Shown here: positions 8,639 to 17,533 of the stretch, one piece after another
Position numbering within the stretch: the first letter of the stretch is position 1
Layout of the letters: each line of letters starts with the position of its first letter
DNA from: UBA1930 sp943368475
GTDB lineage: Bacteria; Bacteroidota; Bacteroidia; Chitinophagales; Chitinophagaceae
Direction: 5' to 3'
Assembly (NCBI GenBank): GCA_943368475.1
Contig: CALRLF020000005.1
Coordinates: 1 to 64,000, forward strand
DNA: 64,000 nucleotides
Translations under genes and position numbers: made by a program
Notes under the pieces: generated by a model
Told to the model about the DNA's origin: nothing
The model's input: only the letters and a program-made list of their open reading frames with translations
The model's database searches: none

Positions 8639-9961
8639 CTAAGCCATTTCTTCTGCCCACTTATCACGCTCATCTGGACTGAATTTCCATGGTGCAAAAT
8701 TGTTTTCAATATTGCTGAAAGTGCCATTCCATTCTTGTGGTGCATTGCTTTCTTCCATAATTAAACTTCTTCTCAATTCTACAATAATTTCTAAAGGAGA
8801 AATACTTACTGGGCAAGCTTCTACACAAGCATTACAGGTTGTACAAGCCCTTAATTCTTCTACAGAAATATAATCATGTAAAAGACTTTTATTATCATCT
8901 TTAAATTCTTTATTCTGGTTGATATTTTTGCCCACTTCTTCCAAACGATCACGTGTTTTCATCATGATTGAACGAGGACTTAATAATTTACCTGTACTGT
9001 TTGCAGGACATTCAGTAGAGCATCGTCCACACTCAGTACAACTATATGCATCCAATAAACTTTTCCAGCTTAAATCAAACACATCTTTTGCTCCAAAACG
9101 TGCAGGAGGAGCAGCGTCAGTTGGTGCCATTTCAGGTTGCATGGCATACAATACTTCATTTTGAACAGAAGGCATATTTTTCATTTTGCCTTGTGGCTCT
9201 AATCTTGCATAATAGGCATTTGGGAAAGCCAGTAAAACATGCAAATGTTTGCTGTAAGGTAAATAATTTAAAAAGGCAAAAATGCCTGCAATGTGCAACC
9301 ACCAACAGGTTCTCTCTATCATTTCTAAAGAGCCAGTACTTAAACTAGCAAACAAGGGATGCAACATTGAAGAAAAAACAAAACTACCTGTTGTATGTTC
9401 AGCATAATGTGTACCTGCTCTGCCTTGCAAAATTGTATCGGTAGCATTCATCGTTAAAAACAAACTCATTAATACAATTTCAGTAATCAAAATATAATTG
9501 GCATCACTTCTGGGCCAACCATTCAAATCTTTACTGATAAATCGTTTTAGTTTAATTACATTTCTTCTTACTAAAAACACCACACAAACTACAGTAACAC
9601 CAACAGCCAGTATTTCAAAAAAGTTGATTAAGAAACTGTATAATCCTGCTGGAATAATACTTGCAAACAAACGATGTTTACCCAAAACACCATCTAAGAC
9701 AATTTCTAATACTTCAATATTGATGATGATGAATCCAGCATAAATAATTAAATGCATGATTGCCACAGTTGGATTTTTAAACATCTTCTTTTGTCCCAAA
9801 GCCAGCAATACCAAATTCTTCCAACGTAATGGTTTATTGTCATTAAAATCTTCATCTTTCCCCAATAAAATATTACGACGAATTTCTCTAGCTTTTTTTG
9901 AAAAAAGGAAGACAGCAATTCCAGATAAAATCAGGAATAAAACTTGTGGAATATATTGCAT
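8639..9961 (-). CDS. Membrane-bound 4Fe-4S ferredoxin-type oxidoreductase subunit (HdrC/NarI-like fusion)
   Basis: The N-terminal 250 residues carry five hydrophobic helices (about 5-20, 65-90, 108-131, 153-172, 220-237) with several histidines that could hold heme. The soluble C-terminal part has two 4Fe-4S clusters: Cys308, 311, 314, 318 and Cys373, 376, 379, 383. This layout is known in heterodisulfide-reductase-like or lactate-oxidation-type complexes, where electrons pass between quinone and a CCG-domain protein. The CCG partner is probably the gene at 15898, which is unusually separated from it by 6 kb of unrelated genes on the other strand. The donor and acceptor are not known. Confidence 0.8.
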   Translation of the reverse strand: MQYIPQVLFLILSGIAVFLFSKKAREIRRNILLGKDEDFNDNKPLRWKNLVLLALGQKKMFKNPTVAIMHLIIYAGFIIINIEVLEIVLDGVLGKHRLFASIIPAGLYSFLINFFEILAVGVTVVCVVFLVRRNVIKLKRFISKDLNGWPRSDANYILITEIVLMSLFLTMNATDTILQGRAGTHYAEHTTGSFVFSSMLHPLFASLSTGSLEMIERTCWWLHIAGIFAFLNYLPYSKHLHVLLAFPNAYYARLEPQGKMKNMPSVQNEVLYAMQPEMAPTDAAPPARFGAKDVFDLSWKSLLDAYSCTECGRCSTECPANSTGKLLSPRSIMMKTRDRLEEVGKNINQNKEFKDDNKSLLHDYISVEELRACTTCNACVEACPVSISPLEIIVELRRSLIMEESNAPQEWNGTFSNIENNFAPWKFSPDERDKWAEEMA

Positions 9962-10107
9962 ACAGAAAATTTAAAAGTTCAAATGGTTCATCTTTTCGTT
10001 GGTTCAAAGATAAGCCGATTGCGTTTGCGATAAATAAGCAGTTTAACTTTTAAAATTGCTTGAACATTCGAAGTTTATGTACTTACTTTGAAGCAGAATT
10101 ATAAAAC

Positions 10108-10608
10108 ATGTCTGATAAAAAATACATACTGAATAAAGAAGAAGCTTCTTTAAAACTGCAACGACTTGCCTTAGAGATTGCTGAACAATTGAATGGCGAC
10201 GAATCGGAATTGGTAATTATTGGTATTCGCAACAGCGGAATGGTGATTGCCGAAAAAGTGGGCTTATTATTAAAAAAATATAGCACATCAGCTGTACAAA
10301 TAATTGGTATATGCTTAAATAAAGCCAATCCCGAAGAAGTAACCTTATCAGAAACAGTAGATTTTACTAATAAAAATGTAATAGTTTGTGATGATGTTGC
10401 CAATAGTGGCAAAACCTTGTTGTATGCGTTAAAACCTTTGTTAGAAACACATCCTAAAAGAATTCAGATATTGGTTTTGGTGGAAAGAATGCACAAACTT
10501 TTTCCAGTTAAACCCGATTATGTTGGTTTGGGAATTGCCACTACTTTACAAGATCATATTGTAGTTGAAATTGAAAACAATCAAGTAATTGGGGCATATA
10601 TTGAATAA
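10108..10608 (+). CDS. Phosphoribosyltransferase domain protein (PyrR-like)
   Basis: Type I PRTase fold. The PRPP loop VIVCDDVANSGKT is at 91-103, and IGIRNSGMVIAEK near 38-50 forms the pyrophosphate loop. Length (166 residues) and pattern fit PyrR or a uracil/hypoxanthine transferase-like enzyme. The RNA-binding features of true PyrR cannot be verified by eye, so a specific base or a regulatory role is not assigned. Five bases separate it from the next gene, suggesting an operon. Confidence 0.75.
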   Translation: MSDKKYILNKEEASLKLQRLALEIAEQLNGDESELVIIGIRNSGMVIAEKVGLLLKKYSTSAVQIIGICLNKANPEEVTLSETVDFTNKNVIVCDDVANSGKTLLYALKPLLETHPKRIQILVLVERMHKLFPVKPDYVGLGIATTLQDHIVVEIENNQVIGAYIE

Positions 10609-10613
10609 AATTT

Positions 10614-11657
10614 ATGAAAAAATATTTCTGTTTTATTCTTGTTCTTTTTGTTATAAATCCATTTAACATTAAAGCTTGTACTACTTTTTTATTAAATGCC
10701 AATGACGATCTTGTATTTGGTAGAAATTACGATTGGAGCAATGATTTAGGTTTTGTAAATACCAACTTAAAAGGATTATTTAAAACATCGTACAAAGTAA
10801 AGGATGGTAAGCAAATTAGTTGGACTTCTAAATACGGCAGTATAACTTTTAATCAATATGGCAAAGAGTTTCCAACGGGTGGCATGAATGAAAAAGGATT
10901 GGTTGTAGAAGTAATGTGGTTGCCAGAATCTGTTTTTGCAAAAAAAGATAAACGAGCTGTTTTACAAGATTTACAGTGGATACAATATCAGTTAGACAAT
11001 TGCTCTACAATAGAAGAAGTTATTGCTACAGATAGTTTTATCAGAATGTCTGCAACTTCAGTACCTGTGCATTTTTTAATCGCCGACGCCCAAGGGAAAG
11101 CAGCTACAATTGAGTTTTTGAATGGTAAAATGGTTACACATGCAAGTAACAAACTGAGTATGCCAGTTTTAACCAATTCAACTTATGAATCTTCTGTAAC
11201 CAGCTACACAAAAAATAAAGCCAACAATAATTCATTGGAAAGATTTTCGACTGCTTGTTCAATGATTAATACTTATAAAACCAGCAAGGTTAAGAAGCCA
11301 GTTATTGATTACTCATTTGAAATTTTGAAAAAAGTTGCCCAAGAAAATTCTACAAAATGGAGCATTGTTTATGATATTAAAAACAAGAAAATTTACTTTA
11401 AAAGCAACCGTTTTACAAGTAGAAAAAGTTTAGATTTTAGCAGGCTACAGTTTGCATGTAACACTACACCTATGAGTATAAATTTAAATCAAAACTTAAC
11501 AGGTGATATTGTAGCTAAACTAACTACTTATTCAAGTAAAGAAAATGAACAATTGGTTAGAGCTTCTATCAAAGCAACTTCAGCAGAAATTCCAGTTTCT
11601 GATAAAGATATTGAGGCTTATATAAAATATCCTGCAACCGTAAAATGCAAAGATTAA
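10614..11657 (+). CDS. Linear amide C-N hydrolase (choloylglycine hydrolase family), secreted
   Basis: N-terminal nucleophile hydrolase. Cleavage of the signal peptide (residues 1-21) would expose Cys22 (ACTTFLL), the catalytic N-terminal Cys of the family. FGRNYDWS near 36-43 supplies the conserved Arg and Asp, and NEKGLVVEVMW near 92-102 matches the family core. Members cleave penicillin V, bile-salt conjugates or N-acyl amides; this one cannot be assigned. It is co-directional with the PRTase and overlaps the convergent DUF2279 gene by four bases. Confidence 0.83.
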   Translation: MKKYFCFILVLFVINPFNIKACTTFLLNANDDLVFGRNYDWSNDLGFVNTNLKGLFKTSYKVKDGKQISWTSKYGSITFNQYGKEFPTGGMNEKGLVVEVMWLPESVFAKKDKRAVLQDLQWIQYQLDNCSTIEEVIATDSFIRMSATSVPVHFLIADAQGKAATIEFLNGKMVTHASNKLSMPVLTNSTYESSVTSYTKNKANNNSLERFSTACSMINTYKTSKVKKPVIDYSFEILKKVAQENSTKWSIVYDIKNKKIYFKSNRFTSRKSLDFSRLQFACNTTPMSINLNQNLTGDIVAKLTTYSSKENEQLVRASIKATSAEIPVSDKDIEAYIKYPATVKCKD

Positions 11658-12712
11658 AAATGCACCCAATTCCACTCCACTCCTTTCTTGCTAAAACCTA
11701 TACTGGGCAAAGGAAATTTGAAGGAATTGAAAAAGAATAAAGCAGTTTTTACAAACTTACTTTTGGTTTTAATTTTTGTAAGATTAATATCAGGTGCAAT
11801 ATACCATTGTCGGTAACGGGTAATATCGTTTCTGTTAATCAAGGTTCCACTAGCATCTTTCCAAATATTGTCATCTGCTCCATACATTCCATCTGCTCCA
11901 TAACCAACTGCAATATTTAACCAAGCAGGCAACTTGCTTTTAGGAAAGAACGACTTTAAATTGGCACTCAACCAATAGGTTTGTCCGTTGTAATCTTTCA
12001 GCATTCGGCTTAAAATGCTTTTGCCATATAAGCTATCAGCTCTTGCCTGTAAAACAGGCTCGGTATAATTGACTTTATGAAAAGAAAATTTTAAATCAAT
12101 GCGTTGCTCATCCCATAAAAATTCTTGTCCAATTAATAATCCACTGCCCAGCATATTGGCAGTAAAATCGCCCCAGCTCCAGCCCCAATCGGCACTAAAC
12201 CCATCTAAGGTTTCAATCACCGTTTGATAAACTGCTCCACTTAAACCACCAATCCAAATACGTTGTTTGCGTGGTAATCCAGCCCAACGCCACACTTCCA
12301 TGCTGCCCTTACTTTCTATGTAGGCACTATACATGTGACCAACCTTATCTACCTGCAACCATTCTTTATTATCATTAAAAAAATGAAACTTAGATTGAGG
12401 ATAATCCTTGTACCATGCAGTATATAAGCCATATCCTGTTGCACCATAACCAATAATATTGGCTGCTGTTACTAGGCGGATACGTTTTTTGTTAAGTTTA
12501 ATCTTGTCATATGTACCAATAGGCACCCCTGGACACATTGAAAAAGTACCTATTCGATTTTTAATAGTATCATACACCTTTACATCGCCATTATCAACCA
12601 ATACAGTATCCTGACCAAAACTTCGCAACCCTAAGTTCAACAAAATAAAAAATAATAGGCCCCACCTTAAACCTTCCACCTTAAACCATAAACCTTTCTT
12701 TTCCTCCTTCAT
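11654..12712 (-). CDS. DUF2279 family protein
   Basis: A conserved envelope protein of unknown function, common in Bacteroidota. The family core runs from about residue 85 to 215 (AANIIGYGATGYGLY, DKVGHMYSAY, then an SADWGWSWGDFTANMLG stretch). The N-terminus carries a hydrophobic segment LLFFILLNLGLRSFG near 19-33, probably a signal sequence. Residues 5-18 ahead of it are coded by a GGTTTAAGGT-type repeat, so the translated start may include repeat sequence. A start nearer the hydrophobic segment is not excluded, but no other Met is available before residue 50. The stop overlaps the convergent hydrolase gene. Confidence 0.78.
   Translation of the reverse strand: MKEEKKGLWFKVEGLRWGLLFFILLNLGLRSFGQDTVLVDNGDVKVYDTIKNRIGTFSMCPGVPIGTYDKIKLNKKRIRLVTAANIIGYGATGYGLYTAWYKDYPQSKFHFFNDNKEWLQVDKVGHMYSAYIESKGSMEVWRWAGLPRKQRIWIGGLSGAVYQTVIETLDGFSADWGWSWGDFTANMLGSGLLIGQEFLWDEQRIDLKFSFHKVNYTEPVLQARADSLYGKSILSRMLKDYNGQTYWLSANLKSFFPKSKLPAWLNIAVGYGADGMYGADDNIWKDASGTLINRNDITRYRQWYIAPDINLTKIKTKSKFVKTALFFFNSFKFPLPSIGFSKKGVEWNWVHF
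12660..12703 (-). repeat. GGTTTAAGGT phrase repeat at the start of the DUF2279 gene
   Basis: On the minus strand, units GGTTTATGGTTTAAGGT and GGAAGGTTTAAGGTGGGG are read as residues 5-18 of the DUF2279 protein, just before its hydrophobic signal-like segment. Confidence 0.5.
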
Positions 12713-12794
12713 ATGTCAAACTTACGGCAGTATTTTATTTTGGATTGTTTCAATAGGATAAAAAATCATTAATTATGCTTAAAATTGCTTTTTA

Positions 12795-12873
12795 ACCACA
12801 GAGACACAAAGAAAAAGAGTAACACAGAGTATGAAAACTTAGTGAAACTCTAAAAACTCCTTTACTCTGTGGT
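12795..12873. repeat. ACCACAGAG...CTCTGTGGT inverted repeat
   Basis: A perfect 9-base inverted repeat (12795-12803 and 12865-12873) brackets GACACAAAG/AACACAGAG-like units. The wording resembles a widely scattered CCACAGAG repeat reported in many bacterial intergenic regions (general recollection, not checked). It lies upstream of the hexomutase gene. Confidence 0.55.
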
Positions 12874-12928
12874 GAAGAGTTCTGTAAAAAACCAAAAAAT
12901 AATTATTAATTTTTAATTTTTAACTCTC

Positions 12929-14656
12929 ATGGATGCTGCTATTTTAGAAAAAGTAAATGAATGGTTACAGGGTAACTATGACAATGTAACAAAAGATACC
13001 ATTAAAAAACTACAGGCCGAAAATGAAAATGAGTTAGTAGAAAGTTTCTATAAAAACTTAGAGTTTGGTACAGGTGGTTTACGTGGTATAATGGGCGTTG
13101 GTACCAACAGAATGAATAAATATACTGTGGGCATGGCTACACAAGGTTTTGCCAACTATTTAAAGAAAGTATATGGAGATAAAGATGTAAAAGTTGCTAT
13201 TGCACATGATAGTAGAAACAATAGCCGTTTTTTTGCAGAAACAACAGCCAATGTTTTTGCAGCCAATGGTTGTAAAGTGTTTTTATTTGAAACATTAAGA
13301 CCAACACCTGAGTTGAGCTTTGCTATACGTCATCTAGGCTGTGATGCAGGTGTGGTGTGTACTGCAAGCCATAACCCAAAAGAATACAATGGTTACAAAG
13401 CTTATTGGAATGATGGAAGTCAATTGGTTCCTCCACACGATAAAAATGTAATTATAGAAGTTGAAGCTATTGCCAGTGTAGATGATGTAAAATTTACTGG
13501 TGGCGAAGCCAATATTACTTTAATGGGTAAAGAAATGGATGACGCTTATATGGATATGGTAAAAAGTTTAAGCGTTTATCCAGAAGTAATTGCCAAGCAG
13601 CATGATTTAAAAATTGTGTTTACACCAATACATGGTACAGGCATCACCCTTGTTCCAGAAACATTGAAGCGTTTTGGCTTTACCAATGTTACCATTGTTG
13701 AAGAACAAGCTATACCAGATGGTAATTTCCCAACTGTGGTTTATCCAAACCCTGAAGAAAAAGAAGCCATGAGCATGGGTTTGAAAAAAGCCATTGAAAT
13801 TGATGCTGATATTTTATGTGGTACTGATCCTGATGCTGACAGAGTTGGTGTGGGTGTAAAAAATCACAAAGGTGAGTGGGTATTGATGAATGGTAACCAA
13901 ACTGCTGTATTGGCTTTTGCTTACATGATTGAAGCAAGAAAAAGTAAAGGACTTGCTCAACCCAATGATATGATTGTAAGTACCATTGTTACTACAGAAA
14001 TGGTAAATCAGGTGGCAAAATTGAACGATGTAAATTGTTACAATGTATTGACTGGATTTAAATGGATTGCTGATTTAATACGTGAAAAAGAAGGCGAAGA
14101 AACTTATATTGTTGGTGGAGAAGAAAGCTTTGGTTTAATGATTGGTAATGAGGTTCGTGATAAAGATGCAGTGAGTGCTGTGGCTTTATTGTGTGAAATG
14201 GCAGCTTATGAAAAAGAGCAAGGTAGAAGCTTATTTGATAAGATGATTGATTTGTATATTAAGTATGGCTTTTATTATGAAACCCTTATCAGCATTACCA
14301 AAAAAGGTATGAACGGACAAAAAGAAATTGCTGATATGATGGAAGGTTATCGCAAGAATCCACCAACAGAAATTAATGGCAGCCCAGTAATGGAATTGAT
14401 TGATTATGAAAAACAAATTGGTAAAGATTTTGAAAGTGGCGATAGCTGGGAAACTGGATTACCAAAAAGTAATGTATTGCAATTTGTAACTGAAGATGGC
14501 AGCAAAATTTCTGCTCGTCCAAGTGGAACAGAGCCTAAAATTAAATTCTATTTCAGCGTAAAAACGGAATTAAAAAACAAAGAAGAATTTGATGTAAAGT
14601 TTGCAGAATTAGAAAAGAAAATTGCAGGCATTATTGATAGTATGGGATTGAAATAA
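12929..14656 (+). CDS. Phosphohexomutase (phosphoglucomutase/phosphomannomutase)
   Basis: Interconverts hexose 1- and 6-phosphates, linking glycolysis to polysaccharide synthesis. The four active-site blocks are all present: TASHNPKEYNGYK at 145-157 with phospho-serine Ser147, metal loop GTDPDADRVG at 298-307, sugar loop GGEESFG at 396-402 and phosphate loop RPSGTEPK near 525. At 575 residues it belongs to the longer PGM2-like/PgcA group. It is a single gene with a strong terminator right after it. Preference for glucose, mannose or pentose phosphates cannot be read from the motifs. Confidence 0.92.
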   Translation: MDAAILEKVNEWLQGNYDNVTKDTIKKLQAENENELVESFYKNLEFGTGGLRGIMGVGTNRMNKYTVGMATQGFANYLKKVYGDKDVKVAIAHDSRNNSRFFAETTANVFAANGCKVFLFETLRPTPELSFAIRHLGCDAGVVCTASHNPKEYNGYKAYWNDGSQLVPPHDKNVIIEVEAIASVDDVKFTGGEANITLMGKEMDDAYMDMVKSLSVYPEVIAKQHDLKIVFTPIHGTGITLVPETLKRFGFTNVTIVEEQAIPDGNFPTVVYPNPEEKEAMSMGLKKAIEIDADILCGTDPDADRVGVGVKNHKGEWVLMNGNQTAVLAFAYMIEARKSKGLAQPNDMIVSTIVTTEMVNQVAKLNDVNCYNVLTGFKWIADLIREKEGEETYIVGGEESFGLMIGNEVRDKDAVSAVALLCEMAAYEKEQGRSLFDKMIDLYIKYGFYYETLISITKKGMNGQKEIADMMEGYRKNPPTEINGSPVMELIDYEKQIGKDFESGDSWETGLPKSNVLQFVTEDGSKISARPSGTEPKIKFYFSVKTELKNKEEFDVKFAELEKKIAGIIDSMGLK

Positions 14657-14690
14657 TTGATTACTGATTTGATATTTATGATTTGAAATT

Positions 14691-14724
14691 GAACGCTGCA
14701 AACAAAAATGTTTGCAGCGTTTTT
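14691..14724 (+). terminator. Rho-independent terminator 1 of a twin pair
   Basis: AACGCTGCAAACA (14692-14704) pairs perfectly with TGTTTGCAGCGTT (14709-14721) around an AAAA loop, followed by T residues. It has the same 13-base stem as the terminator at 15713-15745. Confidence 0.85.
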
Positions 14725-14877
14725 CATATGCTGCTACTTCGATATTTGTTTTTAGCTGAACCAAACAGGATACCCAATTCGGGGTATTTTACAGAAATTT
14801 AAATCATGTATTTTTGATAAGAAATCAGTTGATTTTATTATACAAAAGCTACTTTTAAAACCAGCCATATAACAAAA

Positions 14878-15681
14878 ATGAAAATAAAATTTTTTATACC
14901 AATACTAGGTTTAGTTTTTCTTTTTACAACAAATTGTAAAGCTCAAAACGTAAGTACAGCAACATTTCTGAAAGATTTTTATTCAATTCTTGAAGATGGC
15001 AAAAACGGTTTTCCAAATACAAAAGGTGATTTAAAAGAATCCATTGGCTGGTATGGCAATACTTATGCAACCAATAAATATATTTTCGAAAAATCTGCCT
15101 TGGCTAATTTGCAATATATAAAGGCACATGAACCTACTAAATATGTGCCAGAAGCTACGCCAGAGCTTTTTTATTTTGGACAAGCGTTTAAAGTTGGCAA
15201 TATTGGATTCGAATTTATCAAGGATTCATTAGAAACAATTTTAGATGAAGTAGCAAAAGAATTGGGACTAACCAAAAAAACAATTAAACAAACAAAAGAA
15301 TATAAAAAGATACACAGAAAAATAGAGTATCAAAAAAATGGCAAAGCTGTATTTGCTATATTTAATTTATTAGATGCTAAGTATTATGAAGTACAAATTT
15401 ATTCACCATATCGTCCTGGCGATGTTCCAAAACCTAAAAACAGATTAGGCTGTATTGTGTTTAATTATAAAGGTTTTGTTTTTGCTTATGCTATTACTGT
15501 TTATGGAGAAAGGTTAGATGGCAATGTAGAAAGCATTGTGCAAAGAGCATTTAAAGCAACAGGGCTAGTTGATAAGAACTATATTTATACTTGGTATCCT
15601 AAAAAGTCTGTAGATGAAGTTTCAATACAAATAGGCAAAGGAATGACAGTTAGGGATAGTGGTAGTATAACAATTGATTAA
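14878..15681 (+). CDS. Hypothetical secreted protein, unrecognised
   Basis: No family recognised. Residues 1-22 look like a signal peptide (KIKFFIPILGLVFLF, cleavage likely after CKA); the Cys at 20 lacks a proper lipobox. The remaining 245 residues are soluble, lysine- and tyrosine-rich, with a helical stretch DEVAKELGLTKKTIKQ near 123-138 and a beta-rich C-terminus. Its base composition is similar to the neighbours. The gene is isolated between two terminators with the same stem, at 14691 and 15713, with its own leader of about 150 bases, so it looks like an independent transcription unit. Confidence 0.7.
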   Translation: MKIKFFIPILGLVFLFTTNCKAQNVSTATFLKDFYSILEDGKNGFPNTKGDLKESIGWYGNTYATNKYIFEKSALANLQYIKAHEPTKYVPEATPELFYFGQAFKVGNIGFEFIKDSLETILDEVAKELGLTKKTIKQTKEYKKIHRKIEYQKNGKAVFAIFNLLDAKYYEVQIYSPYRPGDVPKPKNRLGCIVFNYKGFVFAYAITVYGERLDGNVESIVQRAFKATGLVDKNYIYTWYPKKSVDEVSIQIGKGMTVRDSGSITID

Positions 15682-15712
15682 ATTTAAGTCAACTTGTTGA
15701 AATTTAATATTA

Positions 15713-15745
15713 AACGCTGCAAACATTTCTGTTTGCAGCGTTTTT
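15713..15745 (+). terminator. Rho-independent terminator 2 of a twin pair
   Basis: AACGCTGCAAACA (15713-15725) pairs perfectly with TGTTTGCAGCGTT (15730-15742), loop TTTC, then a T tract. The stem is identical to the one ending the upstream hexomutase gene; only the loop differs. Confidence 0.85.
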
Positions 15746-15749
15746 GTTG

Positions 15750-15842
15750 AATAGAAATTCTACCGTACAAGTGTGCCCTGCTATTCAGCAGGATTTATAA
15801 CGATGCAACGGGTGTTCAATAGATATTCTACAGCTGGTTGCA
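15750..15842 (+). repeat. Dispersed intergenic element, copy D (diverged)
   Basis: Contains GTACAAGTGTGC, then GATGCAACGGGTGTTCAATAG and ATATTCTACAGCTGGTTGCA in order. The GACGC core is broken by an insertion (CTGCTATTCAGCAG, an inverted repeat). It contributes the clearest TTCTACAGCTGGTTG end of the family and lies just upstream of the CCG-domain gene. Confidence 0.55.
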
Positions 15843-15897
15843 CAAAAAAATTACCTACTTGTTTTTACCTTAATTTCGTGCAACTAATTTTCTATTT

Positions 15898-16677
15898 ATG
15901 ACTGTTCCTACAATGGCAGAATTAATGGCCAATGGCGAAACGCCTGAAGTATTGTTTTGGGTGGGTTGTGCTGGTAGTTTTGATCAAAGAGCCCAAAAAA
16001 TAACGAAAGCATTTGCAACTATTTTAAATAAAGTGGGTATTAAATATGCCATATTAGGTAAAGAAGAAGCTTGCACTGGCGACCCTGCAAGACGTGCAGG
16101 TAATGAGTTTTTATTTCAAATGATGGCCTACCAAAATATTCAAATTTTAAATGGTTATGGCATCAAAAAAATAGTTACCACCTGTCCACACTGTTTTAAT
16201 ACTTTGAAGAATGAATATCCTGAATTGGGTGGCACTTATGAAGTAATTCATCACACCACTTTATTGCAAGAATTAATTGACGAAGGCAAAATAAAATTGA
16301 AAGAAGGTGGTGATTTTAAAGGCAAGAAAATTTCTTATCACGATAGTTGTTATTTAGGCCGTGCAAATAATATTTATGAAGCCCCACGTAAAGTTTTAGA
16401 AGCCTTAGATGCAGAGCTAATTGAAATGAAACGTTGTCGTACCAATGGTTTATGCTGTGGTGCAGGTGGTGCACAAATGTTTAAAGAAGATGAACCTGGC
16501 GACAAAAGAATAAATATTGAACGTGCCGATGAAGCTTTAGCAACTGGAGCAAAAGTTATTGCTGCTGCTTGCCCTTTTTGCAATACTATGATGACCGATG
16601 GTGTTAAAAACAGAGAAAAAGAAAATGAAGTGCAGGTGTTGGATGTAGCTGAAATGATTGCTGCATCAATGGAGTAG
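15898..16677 (+). CDS. CCG-domain (Fe-S)-binding protein (HdrB-like)
   Basis: A cytoplasmic redox protein with two cysteine-rich CCG domains. The first includes WVGCAGSFDQR near 20-30, CTGDPARRAG near 60 and TTCPHCFNTLKN near 99-110. The second includes YHDSCYLGR near 147-155, LCCGAGGAQMF near 182-192 and AACPFCNTM near 223-231. Such domains hold Fe-S clusters in heterodisulfide reductase HdrB, GlpC and LldE-type proteins. The expected partner is the membrane ferredoxin-type protein at 8639-9961; in related genomes the two are usually side by side (recollection). Together they probably form a membrane-associated electron transfer complex of unknown substrate. Confidence 0.83.
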   Translation: MTVPTMAELMANGETPEVLFWVGCAGSFDQRAQKITKAFATILNKVGIKYAILGKEEACTGDPARRAGNEFLFQMMAYQNIQILNGYGIKKIVTTCPHCFNTLKNEYPELGGTYEVIHHTTLLQELIDEGKIKLKEGGDFKGKKISYHDSCYLGRANNIYEAPRKVLEALDAELIEMKRCRTNGLCCGAGGAQMFKEDEPGDKRINIERADEALATGAKVIAAACPFCNTMMTDGVKNREKENEVQVLDVAEMIAASME

Positions 16678-16708
16678 CACTTTATCAGTCATTATTAAAT
16701 TTTGATTC

Positions 16709-16912
16709 ATGAAAAATTTCAATTTTAAAAAATTCATTCTTGCAACTTTAGTGCTATTACCTATTTTACTATTGGTAGATGTAGTGTATGATACCATATT
16801 CAAATCATTCGATTTAAAAGAAACACTTGCCATGAAAAACTTGTTCTTTAAAGTTTTAGCAGCATTGGTGGGTGCCTATTTTTATGCCAGTTATAAAAAC
16901 GATGAAAATTAA
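16709..16912 (+). CDS. Small two-helix membrane protein, hypothetical
   Basis: 67 residues with two hydrophobic segments (about 10-28 and 46-62), a charged linker between them and a KNDEN tail. No family recognised. It follows the CCG protein by 31 bases and precedes the next gene by 24, so the three are probably co-transcribed. Confidence 0.6.
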   Translation: MKNFNFKKFILATLVLLPILLLVDVVYDTIFKSFDLKETLAMKNLFFKVLAALVGAYFYASYKNDEN

Positions 16913-16936
16913 AAATAACTATCTTAAGCAAACGCT

Positions 16937-17452
16937 ATGAATACGTCATTTCAACATTTAATTCCCGAAAATTTAGCTTCCAATTCAAAAGTTTGGATTT
17001 ATCAAAGCAGCAGAATTTTTGGTATTGCCGAAGCTTTACAAATTGAAGCTTTGTTAGAAGATTTTGTGAATAGTTGGAAGAGCCATGGTGCACCTGTAAA
17101 AGGTTATGCCAATTTATTTTTTGGTCAATTTGTGGTTATTATTGCCGATGAAACTAATGTAACTGTTGGTGGATGCAGCACTGATGCATCTGTACATATT
17201 ATTAAAAAAATAGAGCAGGAATACAATGTAAATATGTTCGATAGACAAAATCTTGCTTTCATTATAAAAGATAAAGTTCAAATTTTGCCATTGGCTCAGT
17301 TAAATTATGCTTTAGAGAATAATTTTATTACACCAGATACATTATACTTCAACAACTTGGTTGCAACTAAATCAGATTTATTAAATAAGTGGATTGTTCC
17401 TGCAAAAGAAAGCTGGCTTGCGTCAAGAATAAAAACAGCTCAAGCAATTTAA
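16937..17452 (+). CDS. Conserved hypothetical cytoplasmic protein
   Basis: 171 residues, no signal peptide and no membrane helix. The middle (GQFVVIIADETNVTVGGCSTDASVHIIK split over 68-95) looks like an alpha/beta fold, and a Cys sits in GGCSTD. Homologues exist in related genomes, sometimes labelled 'ABC transporter ATPase' (recollection); there is no Walker motif here, so that label is unsupported. It is the last gene of the short operon with the CCG protein and ends at a bidirectional terminator. Confidence 0.65.
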   Translation: MNTSFQHLIPENLASNSKVWIYQSSRIFGIAEALQIEALLEDFVNSWKSHGAPVKGYANLFFGQFVVIIADETNVTVGGCSTDASVHIIKKIEQEYNVNMFDRQNLAFIIKDKVQILPLAQLNYALENNFITPDTLYFNNLVATKSDLLNKWIVPAKESWLASRIKTAQAI

Positions 17453-17478
17453 CAGTTACTTGTATCCAAACTTTCATA

Positions 17479-17514
17479 CAAAAAAGGCTTTCGAAATTTC
17501 GAAAGCCTTTTTTA
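17479..17514. terminator. Bidirectional terminator
   Basis: AAAAAAGGCTTTCGAAA pairs with TTTCGAAAGCCTTTTTT with almost no loop. A run on one side and T run on the other serve both converging genes (hypothetical protein and glutamate dehydrogenase). Confidence 0.88.
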
Positions 17515-17533
17515 ATATCATCAACCATTTCTG

